From the NCBI GenBank assembly GCA_018697195.1, contig CM031857.1, positions 61,249,774 to 61,313,773 on the forward strand: a stretch of DNA of 64,000 bases, written 5' to 3'. The position numbers and the translations under genes are program-made. Positions 26,364-38,864 of this stretch are shown here, in pieces. Positions within the stretch are counted from its first letter, which is position 1; every line of letters starts with the position of its first letter. This DNA comes from Certhia americana (lineage: Eukaryota; Chordata; Aves; Passeriformes; Certhiidae). Under the pieces are notes generated by a model. That model had not been told where the DNA came from and did not search any database. It worked only from the letters and a program-made list of their open reading frames with translations.

Positions 26364-26979
26364 GCTGGCTGTTTTCCATGACCTGAGAATGCAAACAGAG
26401 TCTTTTTTTCCCCAGCCCCGAGATCGAAGGAAAGGCCGTGAATCGTCTCTTCTGATGTTCTCATTCATTCATAGTTTATTCTTTCTTATCAATACATTCT
26501 GTTCCTGACCATCAGAGTTCTTCAGTGTAGGTCAGTTCAAGGCACAAAACCCTGAATCCCCCACCCTCAGGGTGGTGTGTACATTCATACTACAAGCCAT
26601 ATAGTCAGTATTTATAACACTTCTCCAATAACTATTATCTATGTTAGAAGGTTAGACTATTCTAAGCCAACTATAATGTGCCACCTCACTGCAGAACATT
26701 GAGCAGATGAGGAAGAAGGAGTAAACTCAAAAGTCACATGGACTTCTCCATCTTGCCTTCACCTGTCTGCCATCCTAAAACCCCATATATCTAAAATTCT
26801 CGCCCTGTGATAAAACTACACACTATTCTACTGTCTAGTACACACTCTTGAAAACTCTGCTTCATTCCAGAGCTTAAAAGCCCTTTTTCCATGACCAAAG
26901 GTAAAAACACTGTTTGTCAGAGATCTTAAAATCTCTTAAACATGCAAAGAAATATTTCTCATAATTCCAGACTCCAACA
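26364..26979 (-). mobile_element. Solo LTR of the same family as 10370-10985, minus strand
   Basis: On the minus strand it starts TGTTGGAGTCTGG (complement of 26967-26979) and runs leftward. It carries the blocks shared with the first LTR: a GGGGTTTTAGG block, CTCCTTCTTCCTCATCTGC, TTCTAACATAGATAATAG, a CACCACCCTGAGGGTGG palindrome, GAACTGACCT, GGTCAGGAACAGAATGTATTG and AATAAA. The last block is a CGATCTCGGGGCTGGGG region, then GCATTCTCAGG. It seems to end in CAGCA at 26364. Flanks are ttctc on the left and ttcta on the right, a possible imperfect 5 bp target duplication. Length is about 616 bp, the same as its partner. No internal viral genes adjoin it. The AATAAA would serve as the old poly(A) signal. 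Confidence 0.78.
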
Positions 26980-27349
26980 TTCTAAGACATCTGATAAGAA
27001 AACACAGAATATAGGCAAAAGTTTAGATAATTTCTTTCCTTCCTCTTGTCTCCATCAAATAACTCATAATTAACTAAATAACTCCTTTTAGTAATTAAAA
27101 TAACTCCTTTCTTCTAAGGAACTTTTTCTCTTGCATAACACTGAGAGTCTTCAAGAATCAGAAGAGGATTTTGAGTTCTTATCATTTATTAGACATGTTC
27201 TTTAACATGCAAAAATATAGCCTGTTTAGAGACTATTTGTATCAAAGTTCCTCTTCATGCTTCCTGTGGAAAAGAAGTGAATGAGAAACTACACGAAACT
27301 GTTCCTGCATGATTCTTTTTCATGGGCTGGTCACAGAACAAGCCTGTCC
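26980..27349. other. Unique AT-rich non-coding sequence
   Basis: It lies between the reverse-strand LTR and a CR1 3' end. No gene or further repeat is visible. Confidence 0.5.
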
Positions 27350-27456
27350 ACAGTGTGGGCCAACTGTGCCTAGGTAGCCTTATTTGAGGAGGAATCTTGG
27401 GACAGTTGACCTCAAGGGGTTCCTTTCAACTTCAACCATTCTGTGATTCTATAGAA
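27350..27456 (+). mobile_element. CR1 LINE, short 3' end fragment
   Basis: It reads "gggacagttgacctcaaggg", "gttcctttcaacttcaacca" and the tail "ttctgtgattctatag". This is the diagnostic CR1 3' end with its ATTCTRTGA repeat. Upstream sequence (27350-27400) is too decayed for an exact 5' boundary. Confidence 0.75.
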
Positions 27457-28483
27457 ATGTAATTTTTATTTAAAACTTAAATGACACCAAAATACCTCTG
27501 GCTTTTAGGGAGGGGCTTGGAGTGGTATTTTTGCAGGAGTGAACTCTGATAATTCAGAAAAGACCACTATCATCTGTATTTTAAGACAGATTGCAATGCA
27601 GCGGTGAAGATGATTTTGTTTCCAAAAAAATTACTGTATATATGCATAAAGGAAATAAAAATTTGGGTTGTTTGTTTGGTTGGGTTTTTTTCACAGGTGG
27701 AGTAGATGTTTAGAGTACACCATTTGTATAGGTGTAATGGGATGAGGTCTACTAAAGAAAAAGGTAAGTAATGAAGTTCAAAAGAGAACATTGGAATGAT
27801 TCCATTATGGTATGAGTAATACAGAGATCATAGATTCCTGTGATAGAAGGAAGTCACTGATTTTGTTCTCTGAGTGTCCTAATGTCCTGGGAGAAGAGGT
27901 GTATGAAACAGAAGTCAATCCACATTCTTTGGTATAAAACTGCAGTTATAAAGAGGAACATCAGAAAATACCATTCATCTTTTATTAAAACCATATGGTA
28001 GTAGATTTCCATTGCCATAGAATCAAAATTTAGTTGTAAAAGCTATTAATCAGGTTTTCAAAATTCATCTTTCTAAAGAAAATCCATAAATCTGACATTT
28101 ATATTTGCAAGATTTCCTTTCTTTATGACTTTTAGTCCTGTTTACCTGATGTAATTTAAAAGAACCAAATATAATTTGTTTGCCTAAGGTTACAAATTAA
28201 AGTTAATGCCCCAAAATTTGAAATTATACCCTTTCCTTTAGAGCAAATAGTCATTGTGGGAGTTCTTTTACGTATTAGATTATGTTGCATTCTTCATGGA
28301 TTTTATATAAACAATATATTTTCCTATCAGACATTTTCTTTTTTTTGTCACTGTATTTGCCTCAATGTGAAATCAAGGAAAGTACATAAAACTGCAGTTA
28401 ACACTTCTAATTATTTTGTTTTTTTCAGATCACTTTCGGTTTTTTGACATTTTGTCAGACCAATTTTGTTCTGTTCTCCTATA

Positions 28484-28506
28484 TTGGTGCAAGCTACTTG
28501 CACCAA
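28484..28506. other. Perfect short hairpin, 10 bp stem and 3 base loop
   Basis: The arms TTGGTGCAAG (28484-28493) and CTTGCACCAA (28497-28506) are exact reverse complements around the loop CTA. It has more G and C than its surroundings. It is too short for a microRNA precursor. It could be a protein-binding palindrome or chance. Confidence 0.5.
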
Positions 28507-29603
28507 AAGTCTTCAAGCTCTTCAAATGATAAATTTTCCTGTCATTTTGATTCTTATTTTATGAGCTTTTGAGACACTATTCCCAGCAAAAGTTACATGC
28601 TGCCTACATGTCATTTGTAGTTTAGATTCTCAGTGTGAAAAGTACCTTCCACTAGATTTTAAATCAAAATTTCCACCAGTGTCAGATTCCTGGCAATCAC
28701 AGCAATTCAATTATTTTCTGATAGCAGAATGACATATTCTCCTGACTGTGTTTTCATTAAATACCTAAAAGCTATAAATCCCAGCAATTTGTCATTCTTC
28801 TGGGTAATAACCCATAGTGTGTCAGAAAGCTTTTAGTCTTTTGTTATAATAATAACTATATTTATTTTTCAGTACTTCATAGTAATGACCTATATATAAT
28901 ACCCTCTAACACAAAGATTGAAACTTGGTACAGTGTAATTGTAGCTGTCTTGTATTACTTAAGCACGTTCATAATTTGTTATCAATTTCTATTCTAAACA
29001 AGTATTTGTAATAATGTGCCTCAAAGACTCCTTTGGTGAACTTCCCAGACTGATGAGACCTTCAGCAAATATTCGCTTGGCAGCAAAAGGCTACGAATTC
29101 TGCTTGCATGCATGGTGCTTTTCTTGCTAGCACTGAACCCAAAAACAAACATAGCCACTCACTTATTTGGTCCTTCCACACGTGCTTTGCACATTTGTCA
29201 TTGTCCTATCTGCCATCTGCTTTTCTACCATGGAAAATGAGATATATTGGCAAAAACCAAATTGTAGATTTGACATTTGAGAATATATTTGAGAGTATAT
29301 AAAGAATGCTATATTTGAGTATTAATTTTTGGTACCCTTAGGAATTTGGCCTGTCACATTTTTTTGTTGTTTGGTTTTGGTGACAGTTGTAAAAAAGACA
29401 AATAATGCTCTTATCTAACAGGCAATTTCTTTTCCAGAAGGTTCTCTAATTATATATCTTTTTGTATTTATACATAAGCATTTCATTTAGCAGTGAATCA
29501 TTCTCTATATTTTCTCCAGACTTTTCATCTTTGTTGCTGTGCAGGGAAATGTTGCTTTTAAATTTCTTAGATTAATATTCAATAACAACCTACTTCTTTT
29601 TTA

Positions 29604-29627
29604 TTATTTATTTATTTATTTATTTAT
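29604..29627. repeat. (TTTA)n microsatellite
   Basis: About six TTTA units in an AT-rich setting. Confidence 0.9.
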
Positions 29628-30752
29628 AAAACACTCACACATGTATTTGACAGTGAAGTAATCTTAATTTGTTCATTTGTTTTACTACTCCTACGCTATT
29701 GTAATTCAGCTCCCATGGAGTGTCAGCAGAAATCTATTTATCAGCTGCATCTTCAACATACCATTGCAGGGTTCCTAAGCAGCAACAACAAAAATCACAT
29801 TCCATTACATCCTATCCGACATTCATTGGCTCCCAGATTGCGACAAAAATTGCTTTTGTGGCACTGTCTGTGGCTTTCTCTTCTCTCACTTTTACTACCA
29901 TATGTCTTTTATTCACTTTTAATTAACCTCAGCACATTCTAAACAAGTAAAATCCAAATTTCTGTTTACCCCCTACAGCTTATTAATTGTCTCCTTTCTA
30001 TATAGTTTTTTTCCTATAGTTCGCTGTAAAGAAGTAGCATACATATATAGTACTTTATTATGCTATTTACTTATGAAGGTAGATGACACACGAAAGGAGG
30101 AAAGAGGGGGAAGAAAAACTTCAAATGCAGGTAAAAACCATAGGGATGAAATTGAAATACAGGAAATATAATAAGGCAGATACCCTTTATAATATGTTGT
30201 ACATGAGTCCTAAATACATTAGTATGATCTGTGCTATCATTACTTCCGTCCTCAAAAAATCCTCAGTAAAGAAAGTTTCAAGCAACATCAAACAGAAGGA
30301 CAGTTTCAAGAAGAACAAAAAGTTATAATCAGCATATTTAATCAATGCTTCTGAGTATATTTGCAATAGAGGACACTAACTGTTTGGCACAGACAGTGAG
30401 AATACTTTATCCTAGATGACTGCAGAGTCTGTGTGGCAAAAGGATTAAATTAATTGGGGAGATTCAGAAGAAGCAAATCTCCAGGATCAGGCAGAATTCA
30501 AGCCAAGTTATTTACAGGACAGCAGAACTAATGTCTTTCACAGTGGAGGGAGATAAAAAATGAAGGTCTCTAAAGAATAAGAAGGTGAAATAAGGAAGCA
30601 AAAACAATACTATAACTTTCAGACACTGAAATCTGAGTCTGATGAGCAGAAGCCAGGACTGCAACTGCTGCAACTGTCTGCAATGTCCTTTATAAAGGAA
30701 AACAAAGAAACATTGAGGTTAGAGTTATGTTGATTTCCATGTAATGCAATTA

Positions 30753-30753
<1 letters not shown>

Positions 30754-30784
<31 letters not shown>
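30754..30784. repeat. A homopolymer, 31 bases
   Basis: An uninterrupted A run. The sequence upstream shows no poly(A) signal and no gene-like sequence, so I do not call it the tail of a retrocopy. Confidence 0.95.
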
Positions 30785-30787
<3 letters not shown>

Positions 30788-33700
30788 TGCTCATTTTATC
30801 CTACCTGATTATTACTGTAAGTCAGATGACTTGTCTTCTGGTGGAGACAATGTTAGTGTGTACACACAGTGCCACTAAAATTCCCTGCATGAGACCTTCT
30901 ATTCACCAAACCCAGGAGTGACTGAAGATTCGCCGTTAACACCATTTTGGATGGATATCTCAAGCATTTTATTATGTAGGACCAAGATCTATTGCTTTTA
31001 GTCTATCAGTAGTGTTTCAAAATAAGGAACATATTACTTTTATATTTCAAGCCATTCAATGGAATTATTCCTCAAGGAAATCAGCTGCTGTTACTATGCA
31101 TCACCATTTTATTTAAAATTCATAAATCTATATTGATTTTCTGTGGCATATAATATTTGGGTAATAGCTCAAACAAAACCCATCTGGCATAATCAGCTGG
31201 GGTTGCTGAATTTAGTGAATCAGACTGAAAAGTTGCAATATGCTGTGTCAGAAACAACATGTCAGCTATTCAAGAGGTAATAATTAAGGACAAAAATGGA
31301 AAGAGGAATAAAAAGTAATTTAAATACAAAAAAGATGAAGCAATGAAACAAAGTAAGAGTTTATTGCACAAACACATACAAAATTAATGTCTAGGTGAGG
31401 AAGAAAAACATTTAATAATTAATAAAAATATGCGCTGGCACCTGATTTGGCACACAGCCAAAGGAGACATTTACCACATCGTATAAAGCAGGGAGATATT
31501 CCTTGGATTTCCTAACCTGTATTCTAAGTATCAAAGTTAGTGCTGGAGATGTGTGATATTCATGAAATTTCTGCACTAGAAGCACTATCACTACATTTGC
31601 TTATAATTTAATGTTTTGTTCAATGCTAAAGGCAGCAAAATAAAAATACATCTAGAGCAGTTAAAGAACCTTCTGTTAGAACTCAGAAAAATACATTTGT
31701 CAAGTATCACCCTCTGGATTAATTTTAGGCATGAGTGAATATGTAATCCTTAATTCCTAAGCAGATTTTGGCAAAATGAAGTTCAGGAAAATTCACCTGT
31801 TAGTAAGTAAAGAGTAAGGAAACTGAAGCACATTCAATGTTTTCTTCTTTTAAGGCAAGTCACAAACACCCAGTTAATCATATAACAAGGCTGCTGTCGC
31901 AACAAAAGTTGGTAAATTATGGCTTTGGAAAGGTATGAAACAATGGCAAACATTTGATCAGTCTCTTGAGCTAGGCTAGAACATGTATATAACAACTGTT
32001 GGTGTTCTGTCGTGTGGAGCACACCTCCAGATAACATAATTTTATGACAACACAGAGACTAATCAAGTACCATATGTGAAATGACTTACAGTTTCCTTTT
32101 TTATTAGATGAGATCTACTCTGTCACAAACATGGTTCTTATACATCCATACATAACAAGTTTTGGTTGTTTTTGTCGAAGTTTTTGTTTGCTTGGATGTT
32201 TTATCTGTTTTTCTAAAGAGACACTGAAATATATCAGGGAACATAGAGAGGATGGGAGCTTTTTAAAAGCAATTTAAGCTGTCTTAGACTCTGCATTGGA
32301 GATAGGCTAGATGCCTGACGTATATGGAAGTTGAATTCAATGGGGATTTATATTACTGATTAAAGATAACGAGATTTAAATTTGGGAAAAAATGATCCAT
32401 ACTTAGGCAGCCCACACAAGTACATATCTTACCGTGACTTCACTGAAGTCAGTAATTCCAAGGTTAGATAAAATGTTCAAGCTAAGAAAAGAATACAAGT
32501 ACCTTCTAACCACAACATTTAATCTTAATACTATAAGAGCTTGAGGTATTGGTAAATTAAGATCTCTACTGGCACAGTATTCCTGTGCTTTCATCCTAGC
32601 TCTCAATTCATAATAATTTTTTAGATTACCTATATGGTAAAAGATAATATTTTCAACTTGGTAGCCCAATTAAAATTATTTCTGTTCTTTTCAACAGATA
32701 TCCTTAAATTTTTATTCAAATATTTTATGCAAAAAAAAGAGTAAACCCAATACTACTGCATTGCACCATTTAAATCAGAATATCATATTTAATAGTATTA
32801 AATTCAGCATCATGGTTGGACACTGCCTTCTGTCCTCTGTTTCATGGGGTTATCAGGAGCTTTTGAGAAAATATGAAAACAAGATGGAAACATTAAAGCA
32901 CTTTCATTCTGAATTAATTTTACAAGTAAAGAACCATATTGTTTATGATTTCTGAAAAGTCAGTTTGCTTCATTATAATTGCATAACAAATAACTGAACA
33001 TCAAGATAACAACGAATAAAAATTCTATTTAAGTCTAGAGTGAGCTTTACTACTGACTGTAACAGACATAAGATTTAACCCAGTAGAAGCTGTGTTTCTC
33101 ACGCTGAAAGTTAGTGTGAGATTTTTTGATGTCCTGATTTTTTGTTATAAAATAGTCATACAAAATTTAAGCCAGAGCCTCAACTTTGGAGGATGCATAC
33201 TTAGGAAGAAAATTCTGCCATTTCAAAGATCTACTAATTTTCTCTGCTAGAATGTTTCAATTGAAACAAAATTTATATGGAAAAGTACAGAAATTTTGCT
33301 TTTCAATTTAAATTAACAGCTGGAATCCTGAGTACACACACAAAGAAATATACATTGCCTATTAAAACCAGTGTGCTTGTTCTCAATTATTGTATTTTAA
33401 ATATACATCGTTGTTTCAGAACATTAGTTCAAAACTGAATGTTAATTCAGTGGCCTGTTTCCCCTGTATAATTTAGTAGTATGTTTGAACTGCATAAAGA
33501 ATTTCTGAGCAAGCTGGCATATCCACATTGAGTAGCAGTGAAATAGCATTCAGAAGAAAAGATAATTAGCAATTCTGCAGTATTGGTTTGCGTGCAGTTT
33601 TTTAGTACTTTTTTATGATGCTTCATTGGACAGACACCAAATACACCCTAAAAAGGTAGATTTTTGAAAATAGGGTTCTATATAATTTTTGTAGTCTTAA

Positions 33701-33878
33701 GCTACAGCTAAATGCATTGTCTGAGCACATAATTAATTTAATCATATTTAGAACTCATCTTTTTGCTTTTGCACTTTGCATTTTCCTTTATTTTAGAACT
33801 TGTACTTCATGTACAGAATTGGCACCAGATTTATAGTGTTAAAAATGAAGCATCAAAAGTGCAGTTTAATGCTTGCAA

Positions 33879-33921
33879 ATGAGGTTTCCCTCTGCTGAAG
33901 GCCAGCAGTGGGAAACCTCAT
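33879..33921. other. Strong hairpin, 17 bp of pairing with one mismatch, 7 base loop
   Basis: The left arm is ATGAGGTTTCCC, T, CTGCT (33879-33896). The right arm is AGCAG, T, GGGAAACCTCAT (33904-33921). They pair perfectly except for one central T-T mismatch, around the loop GAAGGCC. The stem is shorter than a standard microRNA precursor. It could form a stable RNA stem if transcribed, or be a binding palindrome. Confidence 0.6.
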
Positions 33922-34235
33922 CTATTTCAGGTGATGGCATGTGTTTATTATACCTCGTGATTGGGTCAGGATTTAACCTAGATATGGATGCAACTAGAGA
34001 ACTTGAGAAACTCTTCTGGACTCATCATTTCCAGTTTGTCAGAGGGCTGCTGAACCAAGACAGCAATGTTATTTCTGTAGCCTAAAATTTTGAGTGATCA
34101 GAACCCTAATTTCTCTTAATGTGTCCCTGTTCAGCCACAGCTCTGACTTGGGTATCTGATTTTTTAAGAAGAAATTTTGAAATTTTGGCATTTGCTGCAT
34201 TAATTCTTTTACTTTTGGTTGCTTTATTATTCTAT

Positions 34236-34241
34236 TATCTA

Positions 34242-34299
<58 letters not shown>

Positions 34300-34368
34300 C
34301 ATCCATCCATCCATCCATCCATCTTTCTGTCTGTCTGTCTCTTTATTATCTATCTACCTACCTACCTA
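34236..34368. repeat. Compound tetranucleotide microsatellite (TATC, TCTG, ATCC, TACC)
   Basis: Blocks in order are short TCTG units, about ten TATC units, about six CATC units, about three TCTG units, then TATC and TACC units. Such composite arrays are usually highly length-variable. The open frames through it encode only Leu/Ser/Ile/Tyr repeats. Confidence 0.95.
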
Positions 34369-34514
34369 GTTATTATTAGTAGCACTTGGTGTGAAGTATT
34401 AATGGCACTGCACCTGTAAGGCTCCTATTTTTTAATAACTTTAATTATTTTAAATATAGAAGGAATATATGACACATAAAACACCCTCCCCCCCAAAAAA
34501 ATGTATATCAAAGT

Positions 34515-34519
<5 letters not shown>

Positions 34520-34551
<32 letters not shown>
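34520..34551. repeat. (TA)n dinucleotide repeat
   Basis: About 15 TA units, perfect. Confidence 0.95.
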
Positions 34552-34553
<2 letters not shown>

Positions 34554-34705
34554 ACAGTATTTTATGTCCCAACGTTAGACCTTGGGAAGGACTACTATTT
34601 TCTGAAATCCATGACCTTGATGAGCTGAAAGGATTTTTTTTTCTCCTTCTGTAGCTAAGTCAAAGCTGCTTATTTTCCTCTTCTCTCTCTCTGTCTCTCA
34701 TTTTA

Positions 34706-34729
<24 letters not shown>
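34706..34729. repeat. T homopolymer, 24 bases, after a (TC)n stretch
   Basis: A short TCTCTCTCTCTG tract (34682-34698) leads into a run of T. With 34236 and 34520, three separate simple repeats fall within 500 bp. Confidence 0.9.
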
Positions 34730-34737
<8 letters not shown>

Positions 34738-34739
34738 TT

Positions 34740-37700
34740 CCTTTTCTGGACTGCATGTAAAATTGCCTCAATAGATCATGGCCAGTGAAATCTGAGGTTG
34801 AAATAGGGGACTCATAACATTAGGAAAAGCAAATAGATATGCCATGTACCAGACATAATATTATGTAATTGTTACATAAAGAATTTGAAGCTAGGCTAAT
34901 GTGTTCTCTACTCTTCCATGAATACAAGGAGATGATAATTTTTTTTTAATTTCTCTTGTTACTTCACTTAAAATTTCCTTTAAGAGAAGAGCAAAGAGAA
35001 GCTACCAAATAGAACTATTAAATGTGTTTGAAATATATTTTTGTATCAGAGATAAATTACTCAATTCCACTTCTGTTGAACTGTGCGAGTAATGAGACAT
35101 GGCGATAGGATAAGGTGCAAAATTTTATAGCCTCACATGGTTATTTTAAGTTTGGAATCTAAGTCAGATTTTTGTAAAGAATAATTTTTTAAATAATTTT
35201 CTTTCTTCCTGTTTGCCTCAGTCTTTTAGAATATTCAGGGTCTTGTGACAGAAAAATAGATTTTAACTTTCTGTGCAGGCTAAGCTAATTAAATATAACA
35301 GAACAGTGTAACACTGAATTTCAACTGTAATAAATCTGACTGTATTAAGACTGTGTCATTTTTGTCACTCATTCAATAAAGCCAGGAGGGATTTACCCTA
35401 AAGACTTCTAAATCACTGTGTGTGACATTAGAAATATATTTTCAATCTTACACTATCAAACTGATTACTTAAACATGAAAATCAATGTACCCTGTATTAA
35501 CCAGTATGAGTTGGTTTGTTAGTGGAAAAGACAACTGATGGACTGTCACATAAGCAGTTTCAAACAAGAGAATGATTTCCATTGCTGCAATATTTAAAAC
35601 ATTATGAAGCACGGTCACAGTATGCAACAAAGAAAATGGTGCATCTAAATATCCTAAGGATTTTATGATATTACCATGTTAAATGTATTTATGAACAATA
35701 TTTTCAGATCTAGGGACTATTTATATACAACTTTCTTATGGTATTCTTTACAAGCTTAGTGAAGTCAACATTATCTCTGTAACAAAGCAATAAATACAAT
35801 TTCATGTGCATTTTGTTTCTTATGAATGCGGCTCATCTAAATATGGCAGGTGTTGCTTGATACAGATCTTCTGAAAATCTTGGTTCTTAAAAATCTAGAT
35901 CCTATATCAAAAGAACTGAAGTCAGAGTTATAATTCTTCATCAGTTAAAGTCATCTTTTAAATCTGCAAGCCAGAGTACTGAAGATTCCTTTTTTTTTTC
36001 CCCAAGTATTTACCAAGTGTTGCTTTATGTGTTTGGAAGCTATAGTAGCAAGGAAGTTGGAATTACATTCACACTGCTGAGTCGATACTATTAGCAGCTC
36101 TTACATTGTCCTGCAGGTCACTTACTATAGAGGACAAAGTTGTAAATCTAGTGAGGATCCTTTAGACACCAAGTCAAAGGTTAAAAGAGGCTATAGAGAA
36201 CAAGTAGCTAAACTGTTCCCATGGGAGCTTTCTATGCACAGTATGCTGGTGGGATATAAGTTTCCACAGCAACCACAGGCTCAGCATCAGAGCATAACCC
36301 TCCTAAATTATGCAATATACTTATGATTCCATAAGCCTAGCTAGTGTATTTGTACGGCCTCCCCACCTATTATGATAGTGAATATATTTTTCCTTACTTT
36401 AAAACTAGATTCCTAAGGAACCTCATTAACCGTAAGAGCTGCTGAAATTATATAAATGACTGGCAGGTATTCATCAGATAAACCAATACACTCATAATCT
36501 AGGCAATTTCAGGAAGTCATCTCTACATAGGAATTAACAGTTTGTCACTAATTTTTACAAGGTGTTATTTTATAAATAATGGTGAGAAGAACTGGGGAAG
36601 CTCTTTCATTTTCTTTCTGCTATTCTTATTTATTTATAAATGAAGAAATTTTGTGTGCAGTACTATAAAGATGAATTGTTCTGCTGATATATCCTCACCT
36701 CATATCTCCATCAACATATAGAGGCTAGTCATATACAAGCAACATTAAAAGAGAGATTTCTGGAAATGTCATTACTTATAATATTAAAAATGTAAAGATC
36801 TTTCAAAAATTTGTTGTTTCAAGCAGTATATAGTCCCAGAGCCTTCATATATAATTTTATAATGCAACAGTAACAAGGCTAATGACTTATTATTGTGGTA
36901 CATTATCACCTGAAGTGTTACTGTCAAACCTGCTTTGATAAAGCTGAGGAGTTGAACTTTTAACTAGAGAGATTATATTCTAAATAACAAACAAACAAAC
37001 AAATGGGAATAAATAGGTATGATTATTCCTGGAGCACAGCACAGTTAAGTGAAGGAAATGAAAAGGAAATGGTTATGGTCTGTCTTGCTCCAGTTAGCAA
37101 AACAAGTATATGCTGAACTTAAACAAAATTGATTTGTTATTAGAATGCATTTTTTAAGATACGACCTTGAGTTTGAAGCTTACTTCAGTTGCACAACTCA
37201 GCTTGATACTCCTTGTTTAGCACAAGTTCCAGTGTCAGGTAGGTGTGTACATTATATGGTTGGAAATGTGCAAATCTCAATAGTCTATAGGAGATTGGCA
37301 TTGAAGGCCTTATTGGCATCTGTACATCCTGTACCAGAGATTTCCTTCATTTGCATTTTTTCTGCATTTTTGGAGGGCAAAGAGAGAAGTGAGTCCCATT
37401 TGGCTGAACAGCTAAAATGATAACTAGTAAAAAATAATTAAAATTATATACTGAATAGAAACAAGGATTCGTACATCAAAATCTTTCTCAGGCATATTTT
37501 CTCAGAAATCTAGCTAGTGGGCAATGGGGACGTTTCTTTGTAAAGTTATACAACAATTCATATGGGCAAATTAAATGGATATACATATTAAAAAAGCAGA
37601 TACTTTGCTTTTGACCTGCTTATGTTTTTCCTAAAAAACCCTTGTGTTCTACTTGTGTTTCATGTATGATTTTCCTCCGAGTCCTAAAAGTTGATTTGAG

Positions 37701-38555
37701 ATTACTGAAAGTCATCAACTGTAATCAAGGTAGCAGAAGCACTATCTGACAAAAAACCCACAACAAAACAAAATACAACAAAAGTAATAACATTAATGAG
37801 AATACTAATAATAAAAATAAAATAAAACTAAATACTTTTAGCATCACTATTGGAAAAATCCAAAGAAAAAATAAAAGCAAATTATTATGAATAAGGAAAC
37901 CCTATCTAAGGGCTTACTATCAAAGCCAAAATTCACTTCTATTCTTCAAGACATGATTTAAAATATGTCAATAAAACAAATCAGATAAAACCTTGAAGGC
38001 AAGAAACAAAGAGATTCAGTTTATGATTTCTGCCAGAACTAAGGAGCTTTTTTGTTGGGAAAGTTTAAATGATACCTAATTCAGGTTGCAGCTGACTTGA
38101 CTTCTGAAAACCAGAGCACTGAACTTTAGTGTGTTAAATTAAGTTTGTGGAAAACCCACACAAATTATGCAACAAAAAGATTTATCTGTCAATTCTTTGT
38201 CTTTTTAAAATCCCATGCTGTATTCTGTGCAAAAAAATACTCTATGTTCTTTAGAAAAATAAATAAATCACCTAATATTGCAAGTATTTTATTAAATACT
38301 GCACAAGAACTGCATTGTCTCATTCGTAGATGATACTGAAAGGAGTCCATGACTAGACGAGTCCATCACTATAATCCAATATATGTTTTATGCTTTAAAG
38401 CTACTTTTCAAACTGTCAGACTTGCAAGCACATTTGTGCATATTTGTTAATTCAAAGAAGTTCTCATTTTCCAAAATATTGAAGTGTCTGTTTATTAGTT
38501 TGGGATTAGTGAAAGTTCTGTTTTGCTTGGTTTTTAAAAAGGTAGGAAGGCAGTC
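34740..38555. other. Unique AT-rich non-coding sequence
   Basis: No gene or transposon is recognised. Minor simple repeats include (AAAC)n at about 36979-37002. Confidence 0.55.
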
Positions 38556-38559
38556 AGGC

Positions 38560-38864
38560 AGTCAGGGAGAGAGGGAGGGAGGGAGGGAGGGAGGAAGGAA
38601 GGCGCGGAAGGAAGGCGTGGAAGGTGCGTAAGGCGCGGAAGGAAGGAAGGCGCGAAAGGAAGGAAGGCGTGGAAGGCGCGGAAGGAAGGAAGGAAGGAAG
38701 GCGCGGAAGGAAGACGCGGAAGGAAGGTGCGGAAGGAAGGCGCGGAAGGCGCGGAAGGAAGGAAGGAAGGAAGGAAGAAAGGAAGGAAACAAAGAAAAAG
38801 AGAAAAAAGAAAGAAGAAATAAAGAAAGGAATAAAGAAAGAAAAGAAAGGAAAGAATAAAGAAA
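38560..38864. repeat. Purine-rich array 1: (GGGA)n, then GGAAGGCGC-type units, then GAAA-rich tract
   Basis: A (GGGA)n block (38571-38593) is followed by an array (38594-38788) of GGAAGGCGC units mixed with extra GGAA. The CGC element recurs at irregular 9-21 base spacing and is sometimes CGT or TGC. It ends in GGAA repeats and then an A-rich GAAA tract to about 38864. The array is unusually rich in CpG against an AT-rich background. The long open frames on both strands (Arg/Lys/Glu/Gly-rich or Pro/Ser/Phe-rich) are repeat artefacts. G runs on the plus strand could form quadruplex structure. Confidence 0.93.

Larger units (their letters stand above)
27457..34235. other. Long unique AT-rich stretch without recognisable genes
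   Basis: No gene or transposon is recognised in about 6.8 kb. It contains the simple repeats and the two hairpins listed separately. All open frames are under 90 codons and unremarkable. Confidence 0.55.

Noticed and set aside
30754..30784. Poly(A) tail of a processed pseudogene
   Set aside because: The sequence upstream has no recognisable gene similarity, no poly(A) signal close to the run and no flanking duplication that I can see.
34119..34419. Open frames across the tetranucleotide array
   Set aside because: Repetitive peptides from the microsatellite only.
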